Below, piece by piece: positions 18,539 through 28,234 of a stretch of 64,000 nt of DNA. A program made the position numbers and the translations under genes. A model generated the notes under the pieces. The model had not been told where the DNA came from. It saw nothing but the letters and a program-made list of their open reading frames with translations, and ran no database searches. Positions within the stretch are counted from its first letter, which is position 1. Every line of letters begins with the position of its first letter. The DNA comes from Bacteroidota bacterium (GTDB taxonomy: Bacteria; Bacteroidota; Bacteroidia; Chitinophagales; UBA10324): positions 7,191 to 71,190 of the forward strand of contig JAFDYS010000001.1 of NCBI GenBank assembly GCA_018267315.1, given 5' to 3'.

Positions 18539-21500
18539 TCATCGCAGCAGCGTCACATTGCCTTTCTGCTCGGCGCTGGTGCCATCGAAGAAGAGCGCCT
18601 TCACCACATATACATAAGCGCCGATCTCTTCCTCTTTCCCTTCATACCGGCCATCCCACCCTTCATTCATATCCGTGGTGTGGAACAGCAACTGACCCCA
18701 GCGGTTGTAGATGAACATTTCAAATTCACTCACATTGGAGTTGATTACCGTGAATTCATCATTCAGTCCGTCGCCATTGGGTGTAAATGCATTGGGAACA
18801 GCAAAAACATTAGGCGCATCTGAAATGGAAATGGTATCAGATACTTTGCAACCGGCTGAATCCGTCACGATCACTTCATAAGTGCCGGGAGGCAGATTGA
18901 TGGCTGTGGCATCCGATTGCGGCGGATCAGTATTCCAGGAATAGGTATAGGGTTCCGTGCCACCGGTGACTGTTGCCGTGGCGGTGCCATCGTTTGCCTG
19001 ATACACTGTGATATCAGTAGATGTAAGCGCCAGCACTATGGCATCGGGTTGCAGGATCGTGACGGAAGCAGTGTCCTTACATCCGTTGGCATCCGTCACA
19101 TAAACAATATATCCGCCGGGGCCGAGATTATGCACTGTAGCAGAATCATTTGCCGGAACAGTTGTCCAGAGATAACTGTACGGCGGTACACCTTCGGAAG
19201 CAATGGCTGTGGCTGTTCCATCAAAAATTCCGTTACACGTAATGTCCGTGGCTGTGGCATCGAGTTCCACATCGGGGTTGATGGTAACGATGGTGGTATC
19301 CTGCTTCTCGCAGTTGAATCCATTCTTCGCAATCACGATAAACACTGTTGTGGAATCAGTATAAGTGGTGTATGGATTGGAAGTGGAGACCTGCTGCCCG
19401 TTGGCGTACCACGTATAGCCCGTGGCATTACTGCTCGTTGCATTGAGGGTGATGGGAGTGCCGGGACAAACCGCAGTATCCTGCGGCGCCACCACATCAG
19501 GCAGCGCATGCACAGTGATGTTCTTCTGTCCCGTATTGGATCCGCATTCATTCAATGCATACACGGAAAGATTGGCCACACCCACCGAATCAAACACTAC
19601 CGTGATCTCATTGTTGGATGTATCAATCACGGTAACAAGCGAATTAGACGTCCATGAGTAATAAGTACCAGCCAGGAAACTCGTGTGATATTCCACGGTA
19701 TCACCGAGGCAGACGGAAACGGGCCCAACGATGGCTGTTGAAGGTGTTCCAATCACATCAATGTACACCGTATCAGACCATGGGCCCCAGCAACCGTAGT
19801 TGTATTCACGAACGGTGAGCCAGTAGGTTCCCACCGGCGCGCCGCCCCAGTTTATGAGCAACGGATTGTAATCCCAATAGAAGGGCTGGCCATTATTAAA
19901 CTGCGGGGAATACCATTGATACTGCGAACCGTTGGTGTAGGCATTGAACGGCGAAATGGTGATTCCTGAAATCTGGCCCTGGCATACAAGCGTATCATCA
20001 GGGATGAGAAGCGGCGGCAATGAATCCGGCGAACCGATGGTGAGGTGAATGAGTGTTCCGTACTGATCCCATGATGGAACCGGGTCGGTGGCCACAATGC
20101 GCATGTAATAAGTTCCGGTTCCCGGCGGACCCAGCAAATTGATTACATCAATCAATCCCGGAATGGAAAGCGTCATGTTTGTACTGGTAGTTGCGGCGAT
20201 CACACCGAATCCACCCGTGTTGAGTATGGTGTAGAAAGAAGCATCGAGTACCTGCACCTGGAATTCATTGCCCGGATTGTAGGTGGTGGTAGGTCCCCAG
20301 GTATTTATGTCAATGGTGATGGTGGTATCCACGCCCACATAATCGGTGATGCATACGCTGATGTCCTGCATGTTATTCGTGGTCGCATCACAGTGATGAA
20401 TGCAGAACGGTCCCCACGGTGTTCCGGTGACAGCCGGATTCGTTGAACGCACCCTGACATAATAATTGCATCCATCCGGCACATCAGGCACCAAACCGGA
20501 AACCGAACCCGGCGGCGAGCCATAGAGCGGATCATACGTATTCGGATCAAGCGAAGAACCAAGTGTGAGCGGGTTGGTGAAGTTGCCGCTGGCATCACTT
20601 AGCTCAGCGATGTATTGATTATTGAAATTGAAAACACCCGTGGAATAAAACGGCACGTCAATCACACTGTGAACGCAAAGCGTATCCGGTCCGTAGGTGA
20701 CCGGCGGCTGAAGCGTAGTGATGGTGTTCGGACAATCTTCTATTTCGAAACAGATGCTCGCCGTTCCTTCTATAGCCGGCGGCGGACTCACTCTTGATAT
20801 CTTGATTTCATAACAACCGCCCGGTGCGACAAACGACGGTATCACTACAGCCACGGCGCCACTCGTTTGATTGGCGAAAATGGTGAACACACCCAGGTCA
20901 TACGGATTGGAGAAATTTCCCGAAGCATCCGACATCTGCACATCATACGTACCATCGCACAACGGCGCCGACAGTTCCCACGAAACAAACAGGTAACCAC
21001 CCTGGCAAACAGGATTCGGTGAAACACTCGTGATGGTGAGTTCCACGGGATTGTTCACATCATCATACGTTCCCACGGCAATGATGTCATCCACACCGAA
21101 GCCGATGGAGGTGGAAGCGCCCGTTCCGTTCACCCATCGGAAAGCGAAACGAAGATCAATCTGATTGTTGAAAGCAGGATCCGTTACGATTTCATACTTC
21201 CACAATGACTGACCATAGTATTGAGATTGCCCTGTTTGAATCCACGTGCCGCCGCCATCAATGCTGTAATAAAGCGACATGTAATCGGTGCTGTTTCCTT
21301 CCCCGATATAAAAAAAAGTAAACGTGACATCCGTGAGCCCGAGCGTGCAGAAACTCGTATTCATAATGGCCATGTTGTCGCTGGCATTGTCCGGATCGTA
21401 ATTACCGTTGCCCGCCACTGCCGTGTTGTTCACATCATTCACGTGCAGGTAGTTGCTGTATGGCGCGCCGGCGATGGTACCGCTCACCGTTTGTGTTTCA

Positions 21501-21727
21501 TCGGGCGTATTCGGATAGAGTCCGCCGCCATCATAGATGTTGTTAATCATCCACTGATTGGTGCCGGTGCCTGTGCTCACACTGGTGGGCGTGTTGAGCG
21601 TGAATCCCGCAGTGCCGCCGTTGAAATCTTCGTAGTATAGCTGAATGGATTGCTGTGCGAAAGAGTATTTCCCCGCAAGGGAAACCAAAAGAATCAGAAG
21701 CAGGAAGGGTGTAGCGCGTTTGATCAT
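18539..21727 (-). CDS. Large secreted protein with SprB-like repeats and T9SS type B domain
   Basis: Exported protein of about 1062 residues. An ATG at 21727 gives a clean signal peptide (MIKRATPFLLLILLVSLAG, cleavage after SFAQ); the frame extends nine codons further. Modules: an N-terminal jelly-roll-like domain (YYEDFNGG), several Ig-like modules (SPNPVCQGG, QMSDASGNFSNP), PKD-like modules, two SprB-like repeats (DITCNGIFDGTATA, TVYQANDGTATA), and the gliding-motility-associated type B C-terminal domain (FTPNGDGLNDEFTV, YNRWGQLLF, GWDGRYEGKE, then a final LLR). Surface adhesin or gliding-related function is plausible. It is divergent from a similar gene at 21932. Confidence 0.85.
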   Translation of the reverse strand: MIKRATPFLLLILLVSLAGKYSFAQQSIQLYYEDFNGGTAGFTLNTPTSVSTGTGTNQWMINNIYDGGGLYPNTPDETQTVSGTIAGAPYSNYLHVNDVNNTAVAGNGNYDPDNASDNMAIMNTSFCTLGLTDVTFTFFYIGEGNSTDYMSLYYSIDGGGTWIQTGQSQYYGQSLWKYEIVTDPAFNNQIDLRFAFRWVNGTGASTSIGFGVDDIIAVGTYDDVNNPVELTITSVSPNPVCQGGYLFVSWELSAPLCDGTYDVQMSDASGNFSNPYDLGVFTIFANQTSGAVAVVIPSFVAPGGCYEIKISRVSPPPAIEGTASICFEIEDCPNTITTLQPPVTYGPDTLCVHSVIDVPFYSTGVFNFNNQYIAELSDASGNFTNPLTLGSSLDPNTYDPLYGSPPGSVSGLVPDVPDGCNYYVRVRSTNPAVTGTPWGPFCIHHCDATTNNMQDISVCITDYVGVDTTITIDINTWGPTTTYNPGNEFQVQVLDASFYTILNTGGFGVIAATTSTNMTLSIPGLIDVINLLGPPGTGTYYMRIVATDPVPSWDQYGTLIHLTIGSPDSLPPLLIPDDTLVCQGQISGITISPFNAYTNGSQYQWYSPQFNNGQPFYWDYNPLLINWGGAPVGTYWLTVREYNYGCWGPWSDTVYIDVIGTPSTAIVGPVSVCLGDTVEYHTSFLAGTYYSWTSNSLVTVIDTSNNEITVVFDSVGVANLSVYALNECGSNTGQKNITVHALPDVVAPQDTAVCPGTPITLNATSSNATGYTWYANGQQVSTSNPYTTYTDSTTVFIVIAKNGFNCEKQDTTIVTINPDVELDATATDITCNGIFDGTATAIASEGVPPYSYLWTTVPANDSATVHNLGPGGYIVYVTDANGCKDTASVTILQPDAIVLALTSTDITVYQANDGTATATVTGGTEPYTYSWNTDPPQSDATAINLPPGTYEVIVTDSAGCKVSDTISISDAPNVFAVPNAFTPNGDGLNDEFTVINSNVSEFEMFIYNRWGQLLFHTTDMNEGWDGRYEGKEEEIGAYVYVVKALFFDGTSAEQKGNVTLLR

Positions 21728-21906
21728 AGGCGAACACTTTGAGTTTGCTGGCATTCCATAACGAGAGTAAATCTATAGAAATTTATTCTGAATTAAATCA
21801 GGATAAAAAAGAGAACAAACACACCCGATGCAGCGAACGGCCAACTTCTACCATCAATATGCGTAAACTTGTCGAAAACCTGAAAGCCCTAGTGATAAAA
21901 GCTGCT

Positions 21907-21914
21907 TAAATTTG
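21907..21914 (+). promoter_or_regulatory. -7 promoter box TAAATTTG
   Basis: Exact TAnnTTTG match 18 bases before the ATG at 21932. The 177-base divergent region serves both type B T9SS genes. Confidence 0.4.
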
Positions 21915-21931
21915 GACATTCACCGGATTGC

Positions 21932-24253
21932 ATGATCGTTTCTACCAGGAACCTGTTTTCATTCTTTGTCCTTGCCTGCGCCTTCATCGGTGCAGCGCCG
22001 GGCGCTTGGGCGCAAATACCCACGCAGCAGGATTGCCTCGGCGCCATCCCCATCTGCGGACCGGTGTATCAAACGGCGAGTTCCACCTTCGGGCAGGGAA
22101 ACTACCCGAATGAAGATCCGCCTTCCACCTGTCTGGTTCCCGGCGAATACAATAGCCAGTGGTTCATTTTTACGGTGATCACATCCGGTGATCTGGCGTT
22201 CACCACATTCCCCGTGAGTCCTTCTGCTGATTATGACTGGGCCCTGTATAACCTCACCAACGCCACCTGTGCCGACATCACGACCAATAGTTCCCTTTCC
22301 GTCAGTTGCAACTCATCTCAATATGGCGTAACCGGTATTTCCGCCAGCGGTGTGGGAAACTGGAATGGTCCGGGACCTACCAATGCATTCAACTACCTCT
22401 ATCCGGTGAATGCCGGCGAAACCTATGTGCTCAACATGAATAACTGGAGCGGCAGCACCGGCGGCTATACGCTCGACTTCAGCGCATCCACCGCCACCAT
22501 TTTCGATTCGGTGCGCCCGAAGATTGACACCATTCAGCCCATCTCCTGTTCTGATAACACCATCACCTTTTCTTTCTCAGAAAAAGTCTTGTGCGCTACC
22601 GTAGAAGATGCGGACTTTGAACTCACCGGACCCGGCGGACCGTTCACGTTAAGCAATGTAAGCGGATCGGCCTGCACCGTGGGCGGCACACAGGAGATCA
22701 CCTTCACAGCCGACATCTCTCCTTCCATCCAGCATGGCGGCACCTACTGGTTTCACATCACCGATCTTTCCGGCGGCGTCACTGACTTGTGCGGCAACGC
22801 CACCCTACCTGACTCATTTGCATTCTATGTGGATGGTGTGATTGCCAGCATTGATTCCTTCACCCAACCCTATTGCGAAGGGAACAACGGCGCCATCTTC
22901 GCTTCGGGCAGCGGCGGACTCACGCCATATACCTGGCAACTGAACGGCGTGGCGCAGCCAGGTTCTGTTTACAATAACCTGAGCGATACTACCTACGTCA
23001 TCACTGTGACAGATGCCGGCGGATGCTGGGACACCACTTCCATCACGCTCTATCCGGCAACGGGCGATGTGCGGGGAAAGGTGGAACAGTACGCTGATGC
23101 CAAATGCTTCAACAGTTGCGACGGCACCATTCTCGTAAGCGCATCCAACGGCGTGGAACCGTACAGCTACAGTTGGTCGAATGGCGGCGCCACAGCCGGC
23201 ATCGCCAACCTTTGCATCGGTGATTACACCGTCATCATCTCCGACCTCGCCAATTGCAAGGACACGCTGACGGTTACCATCAGCCAGCCGCCGCCGCTCG
23301 TTTTCACTGTGGATTCGGTCAAGAACATTGACTGCTACGGACAATGGGACGGATATATTAAAGTGAGTGTTGTCGGCGGCACGCCGAATTACTTCTATAA
23401 CTGGGTGCCGTATGGCGGTAACAATGCTGCTGCTTCACATCTGAATGCAAACACCTATACCATCGAAGTGATTGACGCGCATCAGTGCCTGTATGATACC
23501 ATCATCCCGCTCACGCAACCCGAACCGCTGGAGATCATTTATCCCGGTGATACCACGGTGTGTGAAGGAACGTCCGCTTCACTGCATGTTCCCGTGGCGG
23601 GCGGCACGCCGCCGTATGAAGTGATGTGGGAATCCGGCGCCACCGACAATCCGCTTTCATTTACGTCACCTGTTGACTCGGCTATTTTTGTAGTGGCGCA
23701 TGATGCCAATGGCTGCGCCACGGAAGCAACCGGCTATTACGTGCGCGTGCTGCATCCCATGTTTGTGGATCTCGGCAACGACACCATGCTCTGCGACGGC
23801 GATGTGCTTTACAAAAATGTCTTCTTCCCCGGCGCACAGTACCGCTGGCAGGATTACTCCAACTTTTATGATTACAGCATCCGCGAAACCGGCACGTATT
23901 GGGTGAAGTCGTACAACGATTGTTTCTCTTCTACTGATACGGTGGAGGTGCTGTTTGACGACTGCAAAACCTGTGTGCACCTGCCCGATGCCTTCACGCC
24001 CAATGGCGACGGCATTAATGATCTATTCGCGCCCATCATCGGCTGCGAGTTTACCAGCTACCTGCTCAAGGTCTTCAACCGCTGGGGACAGGAAGTGTAT
24101 GAATCATCCAACCCCAACCATGGCTGGGATGGTAAAGTGAACGGCAAGCAATCTGAAATCGGCACCTATGTGTGGGAACTTGATTATGCCGGCTCGCAAC
24201 ATTCGCTCTCTCTCGATCAGCGGGTGAAAGGATTCGTGGTGCTGCTGCGGTAA
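21932..24253 (+). CDS. Secreted SprB-repeat protein with T9SS type B domain
   Basis: Exported 773-residue protein. The signal peptide ends near GAWAQ. A Cys-rich N-terminal module (IPICGPVYQTASSTFGQGNY, later ADYDWALYNLTNATC) resembles the module in the CUB protein at 3767. An Ig-like domain then covers about 200-310, followed by three SprB-like repeats (YCEGNNGAIFASGSGG, KCFNSCDGTILVSASNG, DCYGQWDGYIKVSVVGG) and another Ig-like domain. The C-terminal type B sorting domain reads FTPNGDGINDLFAP, FNRWGQEVYES, GWDGKVNGK, then VVLLR. Likely cell-surface. The adjacent repeat block contains its probable terminator. Confidence 0.85.
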   Translation: MIVSTRNLFSFFVLACAFIGAAPGAWAQIPTQQDCLGAIPICGPVYQTASSTFGQGNYPNEDPPSTCLVPGEYNSQWFIFTVITSGDLAFTTFPVSPSADYDWALYNLTNATCADITTNSSLSVSCNSSQYGVTGISASGVGNWNGPGPTNAFNYLYPVNAGETYVLNMNNWSGSTGGYTLDFSASTATIFDSVRPKIDTIQPISCSDNTITFSFSEKVLCATVEDADFELTGPGGPFTLSNVSGSACTVGGTQEITFTADISPSIQHGGTYWFHITDLSGGVTDLCGNATLPDSFAFYVDGVIASIDSFTQPYCEGNNGAIFASGSGGLTPYTWQLNGVAQPGSVYNNLSDTTYVITVTDAGGCWDTTSITLYPATGDVRGKVEQYADAKCFNSCDGTILVSASNGVEPYSYSWSNGGATAGIANLCIGDYTVIISDLANCKDTLTVTISQPPPLVFTVDSVKNIDCYGQWDGYIKVSVVGGTPNYFYNWVPYGGNNAAASHLNANTYTIEVIDAHQCLYDTIIPLTQPEPLEIIYPGDTTVCEGTSASLHVPVAGGTPPYEVMWESGATDNPLSFTSPVDSAIFVVAHDANGCATEATGYYVRVLHPMFVDLGNDTMLCDGDVLYKNVFFPGAQYRWQDYSNFYDYSIRETGTYWVKSYNDCFSSTDTVEVLFDDCKTCVHLPDAFTPNGDGINDLFAPIIGCEFTSYLLKVFNRWGQEVYESSNPNHGWDGKVNGKQSEIGTYVWELDYAGSQHSLSLDQRVKGFVVLLR

Positions 24254-24301
24254 TTGTAGTTGCTGCAATTGAATTTTGAAAACAAGAAACTCTCACTCCT
24301 T

Positions 24302-24785
24302 GAGTATTGTCCTCCTTTCAGGAGGACAGATTTTTTTCACTTCGAAAAAAATCAGGAGGTGAATACCAGAACCCCCTCCCTCCCGATTGCATCGGGAGTA
24401 CTCCCCCTTGCTTCGCGGGGCAGAATACGCTTCGAGTGATCGTTGCAAACAATTTGAAATCACTATGGTCGCTAAGATTGAATACTGGAACAGTGAACAT
24501 TCCAGCCATTGAGTACTGTCCTCCTTTAAGGAGGACGGATTTTTTCTTTTTCAGAAAAAATCAGGAGGTGCTGAATCAATTACTCCCTCCCTCCCGATTG
24601 TATCGGGAGTACTCCCCCTTGCTTCGCGGGGGAGAGTACTTGCTAATTCAGACAACAGCAATTGCGAGTAACATGTGGTCGCGCAGCGAAATTTTGAAAA
24701 TGAGAAACTCCCACTCAGTGAGTATTGTCCTCCTGAAAGGAGGGCTGATTTTTTTCTTTTCGAAAAAAATCAGGAGGTAAAAAAA
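24302..24785. repeat. Three tandem copies of a 209-bp intergenic repeat
   Basis: Copies begin at 24302, 24511 and 24720, exactly 209 bases apart. Each starts GAGTAYTGTCCTCC. It then forms a hairpin (GTCCTCC / GGAGGAC) with a T-run, a second inverted repeat (GATTTTTT / AAAAAATC) and AGGAGGT. Copies 1 and 2 continue with CCCGATTGYATCGGGAGTAC and CCCCCTTGCTTCGCGGGG; copy 3 stops after AGGAGGT. The first hairpin of copy 1 is probably the terminator of the upstream gene. The inter-copy spacers are diverged but length-conserved. No coding capacity recognised. Confidence 0.85.
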
Positions 24786-24846
24786 TAAGGAGGTGATAAT
24801 TCAGTTTGCCCTGTAAGCGGTATAGCGCATCCAGTATCTTGCAAGG

Positions 24847-25089
24847 ATGGAAACCTCTACCCTCATTGCCACCATCGGCGTTTCACTGCTGTTGCTGGCT
24901 TTCCTCGCCAACCTGATCAAACTGCAAAAGCAGAGTGCCCTGATTTATTTGCTGATGAACTTTACCGGAGCTGCGCTGGCTTGTTATGCCTCTTACCTGA
25001 TAGACTTTCTCCCGTTCATCATTCTTGAAGGGACTTGGGCCTTGGTGGCGGCGGTGGCGATGGTGAAGAAAGAAATGGGAAAGAGTTGA
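24847..25089 (+). CDS. Small membrane protein, CBU_0592-like
   Basis: 80-residue protein with three hydrophobic segments (IATIGVSLLLLAFLANL, LIYLLMNFTGAALACYASYL, PFIILEGTWALVAAVAM). The pattern of a central LLMNFTGA and a third segment starting at EGTWAL fits the small CBU_0592-like membrane family of unknown role. Function unknown. The 326 bases after it hold only a dispersed repeat (25249-25285) and A-rich low-complexity sequence. Confidence 0.65.
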   Translation: METSTLIATIGVSLLLLAFLANLIKLQKQSALIYLLMNFTGAALACYASYLIDFLPFIILEGTWALVAAVAMVKKEMGKS

Positions 25090-25248
25090 CTGCTGTTGGT
25101 CTCACTCTCGGGCGCGTGTACAATCGGGCACTATGCAGAAGGGCACACGTTCGCTTTGCTTGTAGCTCTGGTGCAAACGCGCAACAGACGTGAGTTCGTG
25201 TGAAACAAAGGATGGTGGCATGGCTGGCAGCTTATTGCCTTAATGGTT

Positions 25249-25285
25249 GGGGATTGCTTCGTCACTCCGCTCCTCGCAATGACGG
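25249..25285. repeat. Dispersed repeat unit (GGGATTGCTTCGTC type)
   Basis: GGGGATTGCTTCGTCACTCC followed by GCTCCTCGCAATGACGG. The same element occurs as an inverted pair at 47806-47878. Otherwise the gene-free stretch 25090-25415 shows nothing recognisable. Confidence 0.6.
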
Positions 25286-25415
25286 CAATATTAGAAACAG
25301 CCGTGGCAGGCGCCCAAACGGGGATTGAATGACTTGTGAACCGATGAACTATGAAACCCTTCCTACCGGCAAACAGGCAAGAGACCAATAAACCAAGAGA
25401 CTAAGAAACCAACCG

Positions 25416-27185
25416 TCACTCAATCACCGGCACCGATGGCATACGCGCCTGCACGCCCTGCATCTTCGAGAGCTCCATGAGTTCATTGTACATGGGATAG
25501 AGCATGCCGAGGTTTCGTTTGATCACTTCTGTGTTGTCGTCTTTGGAGAAGAGTTTCATCACCTGAATCCATTCCTGATCCTGTGAAGGATATTGCGCGA
25601 TGCGATATGATGTGGTGTTGGTGAGCCGTGCGGCCATACTGATGGCTTCATCAATGCCGCCGAGCGTATCCACCAGACCGAGTTTCAGTCCCTGGTTGCC
25701 TGTCCACACACGCCCCTGCGCGATGGAATCCACCATGGCGGCGTCAAGTTTTCTTCCGGTAACCACGGTAGATTTGAATTCGGCATAAATGCTGTCCACG
25801 CCATCCTGAAACAGTTTCCTTTCATCATCACGCAAAGGGCGGGTGACGGTGGGAAAATCAGAATACCGCCCTGTTTGCACCTGGTCAAACCGCAGCCCGA
25901 GTTTCTCTTCAAAGAGTTTCTGCATGTTGGGCAGAATGCCGAACACGCCGATGGAACCGGTGAGCGTATTGGGTTGCGCCACAATTTTTGTGGCAAAAGC
26001 GGAGATGTAGTATCCGCCGGATGCGGCGTAGTCACCCATGGAAACCACGATAGGTTTTTCTTTTGCCGTGAGCTGCACTTCGCGCGCGATCACATCGGAG
26101 GCGAGGGCGCTGCCACCGGGTGAATTCACCCGGAAGACAATCGCTTTTACCTTATCGTCTTCCCTTAGCTTGCGCAATTCCTTCACGTATTTCTCCGAGC
26201 CGATGTTGTCATCATCGCCGCTGCCGTCCACAATATCGCCCTGTGCAAAGAGGATGGCGATCTTATCATCAGCGGTTGAACCGGTGCTCTTTGCCGGCAC
26301 ACTCATATACTTAGCGAGGGAGATGAAATTGATTTTGTCCTTCGCACCGATCTTTAACTGCCGGCGCATGTAATCATACACCTGGTCCACGAAGTAATTG
26401 CTGTCGGCGATTCCGTAGCGCACGGCATCGTAAGCGGTGTGGATTAGAAAATTATTGTTGACGCTGTCGAGGGTAGTGACGGGAATTTTCCTGCTTTCAG
26501 AAATTTTGCTCATCAGGTGCGTCTTCACATCTTCGAGCAGGGCGCGCGTCATGATCTTGTTTTCCTTGCTCATGGAATCGAGGCGGAAGGGCTCGGTGGC
26601 GGTTTTGAATTTACCGTCGTAAAAAATCTGCGGCTCCACGCCCACTTTATCCAGCAGGTGTTTGTAAAAAGTGTATTTCGCATTGAAGCCATTGAACTCG
26701 ATGCCGCCTTTGGGGTTAACAAACACCTTGTCCGACACGCTGCAGAGGTAATAGCTCTTCTCTGTCATCAGTTCGGCATAGGCCACAACAAACTTTCCCG
26801 ACTTTCTGAAGTCTTCTAGCGCCGTTCTTATTTGCTCTGTGGTGGCCATGCTGCCGCCGGAGAATCCGAAGTTGAGATAGATGCCTTTGATGTTGTCATC
26901 ATCCTTCGCTTTCTGAATGTTCTTTACAATATCATACAACCCCGGGTCAACACTGGCGCTGAAATCGGCGAAGGAGAAACCAAAGTTGGGGCGGTAGGTG
27001 GTTTGCTCCGGAATATCATAATCGAGGTCGAGGGAAAGCACGCTGTTGGCTTTCACCGTCACGGGTTCTTCTTTCGTGAACGTGGATGCAATTCCTGCAA
27101 TAAGCAGCACCGACAAAAAGATCACCACGAAGAATCCGATAATGAAGGCGAGCAACGAACCAAAAAACACTTTCCAGAATGACAT
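25416..27185 (-). CDS. sppA: Signal peptide peptidase SppA, long form
   Basis: Membrane-bound serine protease that degrades cleaved signal peptides. About 589 residues with an N-terminal membrane anchor (FFGSLLAFIIGFFVVIF) and two tandem SppA domains, as in the 67-kDa form. The general-base lysine is in GKFKTATEPF (K194). The catalytic serine is in GDYAASGGYY (S389). The substrate loop RVNSPGGSALAS and LTGSIGVFG are present. The frame extends upstream to a TTG (27209), but the ATG at 27185 (MSFWKVFFG) fits the family start. Transcribed alone. Confidence 0.93.
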   Translation of the reverse strand: MSFWKVFFGSLLAFIIGFFVVIFLSVLLIAGIASTFTKEEPVTVKANSVLSLDLDYDIPEQTTYRPNFGFSFADFSASVDPGLYDIVKNIQKAKDDDNIKGIYLNFGFSGGSMATTEQIRTALEDFRKSGKFVVAYAELMTEKSYYLCSVSDKVFVNPKGGIEFNGFNAKYTFYKHLLDKVGVEPQIFYDGKFKTATEPFRLDSMSKENKIMTRALLEDVKTHLMSKISESRKIPVTTLDSVNNNFLIHTAYDAVRYGIADSNYFVDQVYDYMRRQLKIGAKDKINFISLAKYMSVPAKSTGSTADDKIAILFAQGDIVDGSGDDDNIGSEKYVKELRKLREDDKVKAIVFRVNSPGGSALASDVIAREVQLTAKEKPIVVSMGDYAASGGYYISAFATKIVAQPNTLTGSIGVFGILPNMQKLFEEKLGLRFDQVQTGRYSDFPTVTRPLRDDERKLFQDGVDSIYAEFKSTVVTGRKLDAAMVDSIAQGRVWTGNQGLKLGLVDTLGGIDEAISMAARLTNTTSYRIAQYPSQDQEWIQVMKLFSKDDNTEVIKRNLGMLYPMYNELMELSKMQGVQARMPSVPVIE

Positions 27186-27297
27186 GTATTTACAGATTTT
27201 GAAGAGCAAAATTAAGCACGGAAGGCCAGACCATTTGTTTACCTCTCACGACGAACCTTGAGAATGGATATTGTTTGAAGCAGTGAGAAGGGATTGG

Positions 27298-27462
27298 GAT
27301 GTTTGATGTTGGATGTTGGATCTTGGATGTTTGAAGATTGAAGTTTGAAGTAATAAGTTCGATCTCCACGAGTTAACAGTCAACAAACAACCAACAACCG
27401 ACAACAAACAACTGTCAATTGTCCACTATCCACTTTCAACTGTCAACTATCAATTGTCCCCT
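27298..27462. repeat. Low-complexity simple repeats
   Basis: GATGTTGGAT-type repeats (27298-27352) are followed by CAACAAACAACCAACAACCG and CAACTGTCAATTGTCC-type repeats (27381-27462). Noncoding, between the sppA start and the Nudix 3' end. Confidence 0.6.
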
Positions 27463-27466
27463 GTAA

Positions 27467-28090
27467 TCAATCCACGTAAACCGAAAAGTCATTTTCCAAA
27501 GTCTTCCGGTACGTCAATTCGATCTGACTCGCAAGGATGCGATCTTCTGACAGCGGAGGCAATTCATGGAGAGAGAAGAATGAGGCATCGAGCACATCAT
27601 GTCCTTTTCTCAAATCACCCGAAAGCGTTTCACACCGGAAGACCATCTTGTAGATGTAAAACGGTTTGGGCGGATGCGGATGCTTGCTCTTGTCGAAAAC
27701 GGCGAGCAGGCGGTTCACATTCACATCGAGACCGGTTTCTTCTTTTACCTCCCTGATGATATTTTCCTTAGGGCTGCTGCCAATTTCCGCCCAACCGCCG
27801 GGTAATGACCACTTGCCGTCAGCACTTTCCTGAACGAGAAGGATACGGTGATCGGGAGAAAATACCAGGGCACGGATGTCCACCTTCACCGTGGGATAAT
27901 CCTTCACCGGCGGAAACAGTTCCGCAACCACTTCATCGCCGGCACCGGTCAGTTCAGCAAGCATGCGGCGGCTCATCTCTTTCAGTTCGCTGTAGCGCTC
28001 GCGGTCAAATTCATTGTTGCAGTAAAGCAGCCCGATGTCGGCTATGGCGTTGAGACGCATGATGTGCTGCAAGAGTGATTGGCTGTTCAT
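27467..28090 (-). CDS. Nudix hydrolase with N-terminal NUDIX_N-type domain
   Basis: Pyrophosphohydrolase of about 207 residues. The N-terminal helical domain (LQHIMRLNAIADIGLLYCNN, FDRERYSEL) matches the extra domain found before Nudix in nucleoside-diphosphate-X hydrolases. The Nudix box reads GGWAEIGSSPKENIIREVKE then ETGL. The REVKEETGL helix is intact, but the first conserved Glu of the GxxxxxE part is Ser, which may affect metal binding. The frame extends upstream to 28192; the Met at 28090 matches the family start. Substrate unknown (ADP-ribose or sugar nucleotides possible). Confidence 0.82.
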   Translation of the reverse strand: MNSQSLLQHIMRLNAIADIGLLYCNNEFDRERYSELKEMSRRMLAELTGAGDEVVAELFPPVKDYPTVKVDIRALVFSPDHRILLVQESADGKWSLPGGWAEIGSSPKENIIREVKEETGLDVNVNRLLAVFDKSKHPHPPKPFYIYKMVFRCETLSGDLRKGHDVLDASFFSLHELPPLSEDRILASQIELTYRKTLENDFSVYVD

Positions 28091-28234
28091 GAAATCAATT
28101 TGATGTTCCAAAGAAAGGAAACAATAATCCGGCAAGACATTCAGCCGGTCCATTAAGAATCGGGTGAGGCACCATACATAACCGGTTTCCATAAGAAAAT
28201 GCCCGGTGACAAGGAGAAGAATGGGATTGGATGA

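Noticed and set aside
18917-19657. 246-codon plus-strand ORF inside the type B T9SS gene
   Set aside because: It lies fully inside a gene with obvious Ig-like and SprB modules on the other strand. The Cys/Gly/Ile-rich translation has no signal or motif.
24302-24785. CRISPR array
   Set aside because: Period 209 bp, repeats longer than 100 bp with internal hairpins and T-runs, and only three copies; no cas genes in the window.
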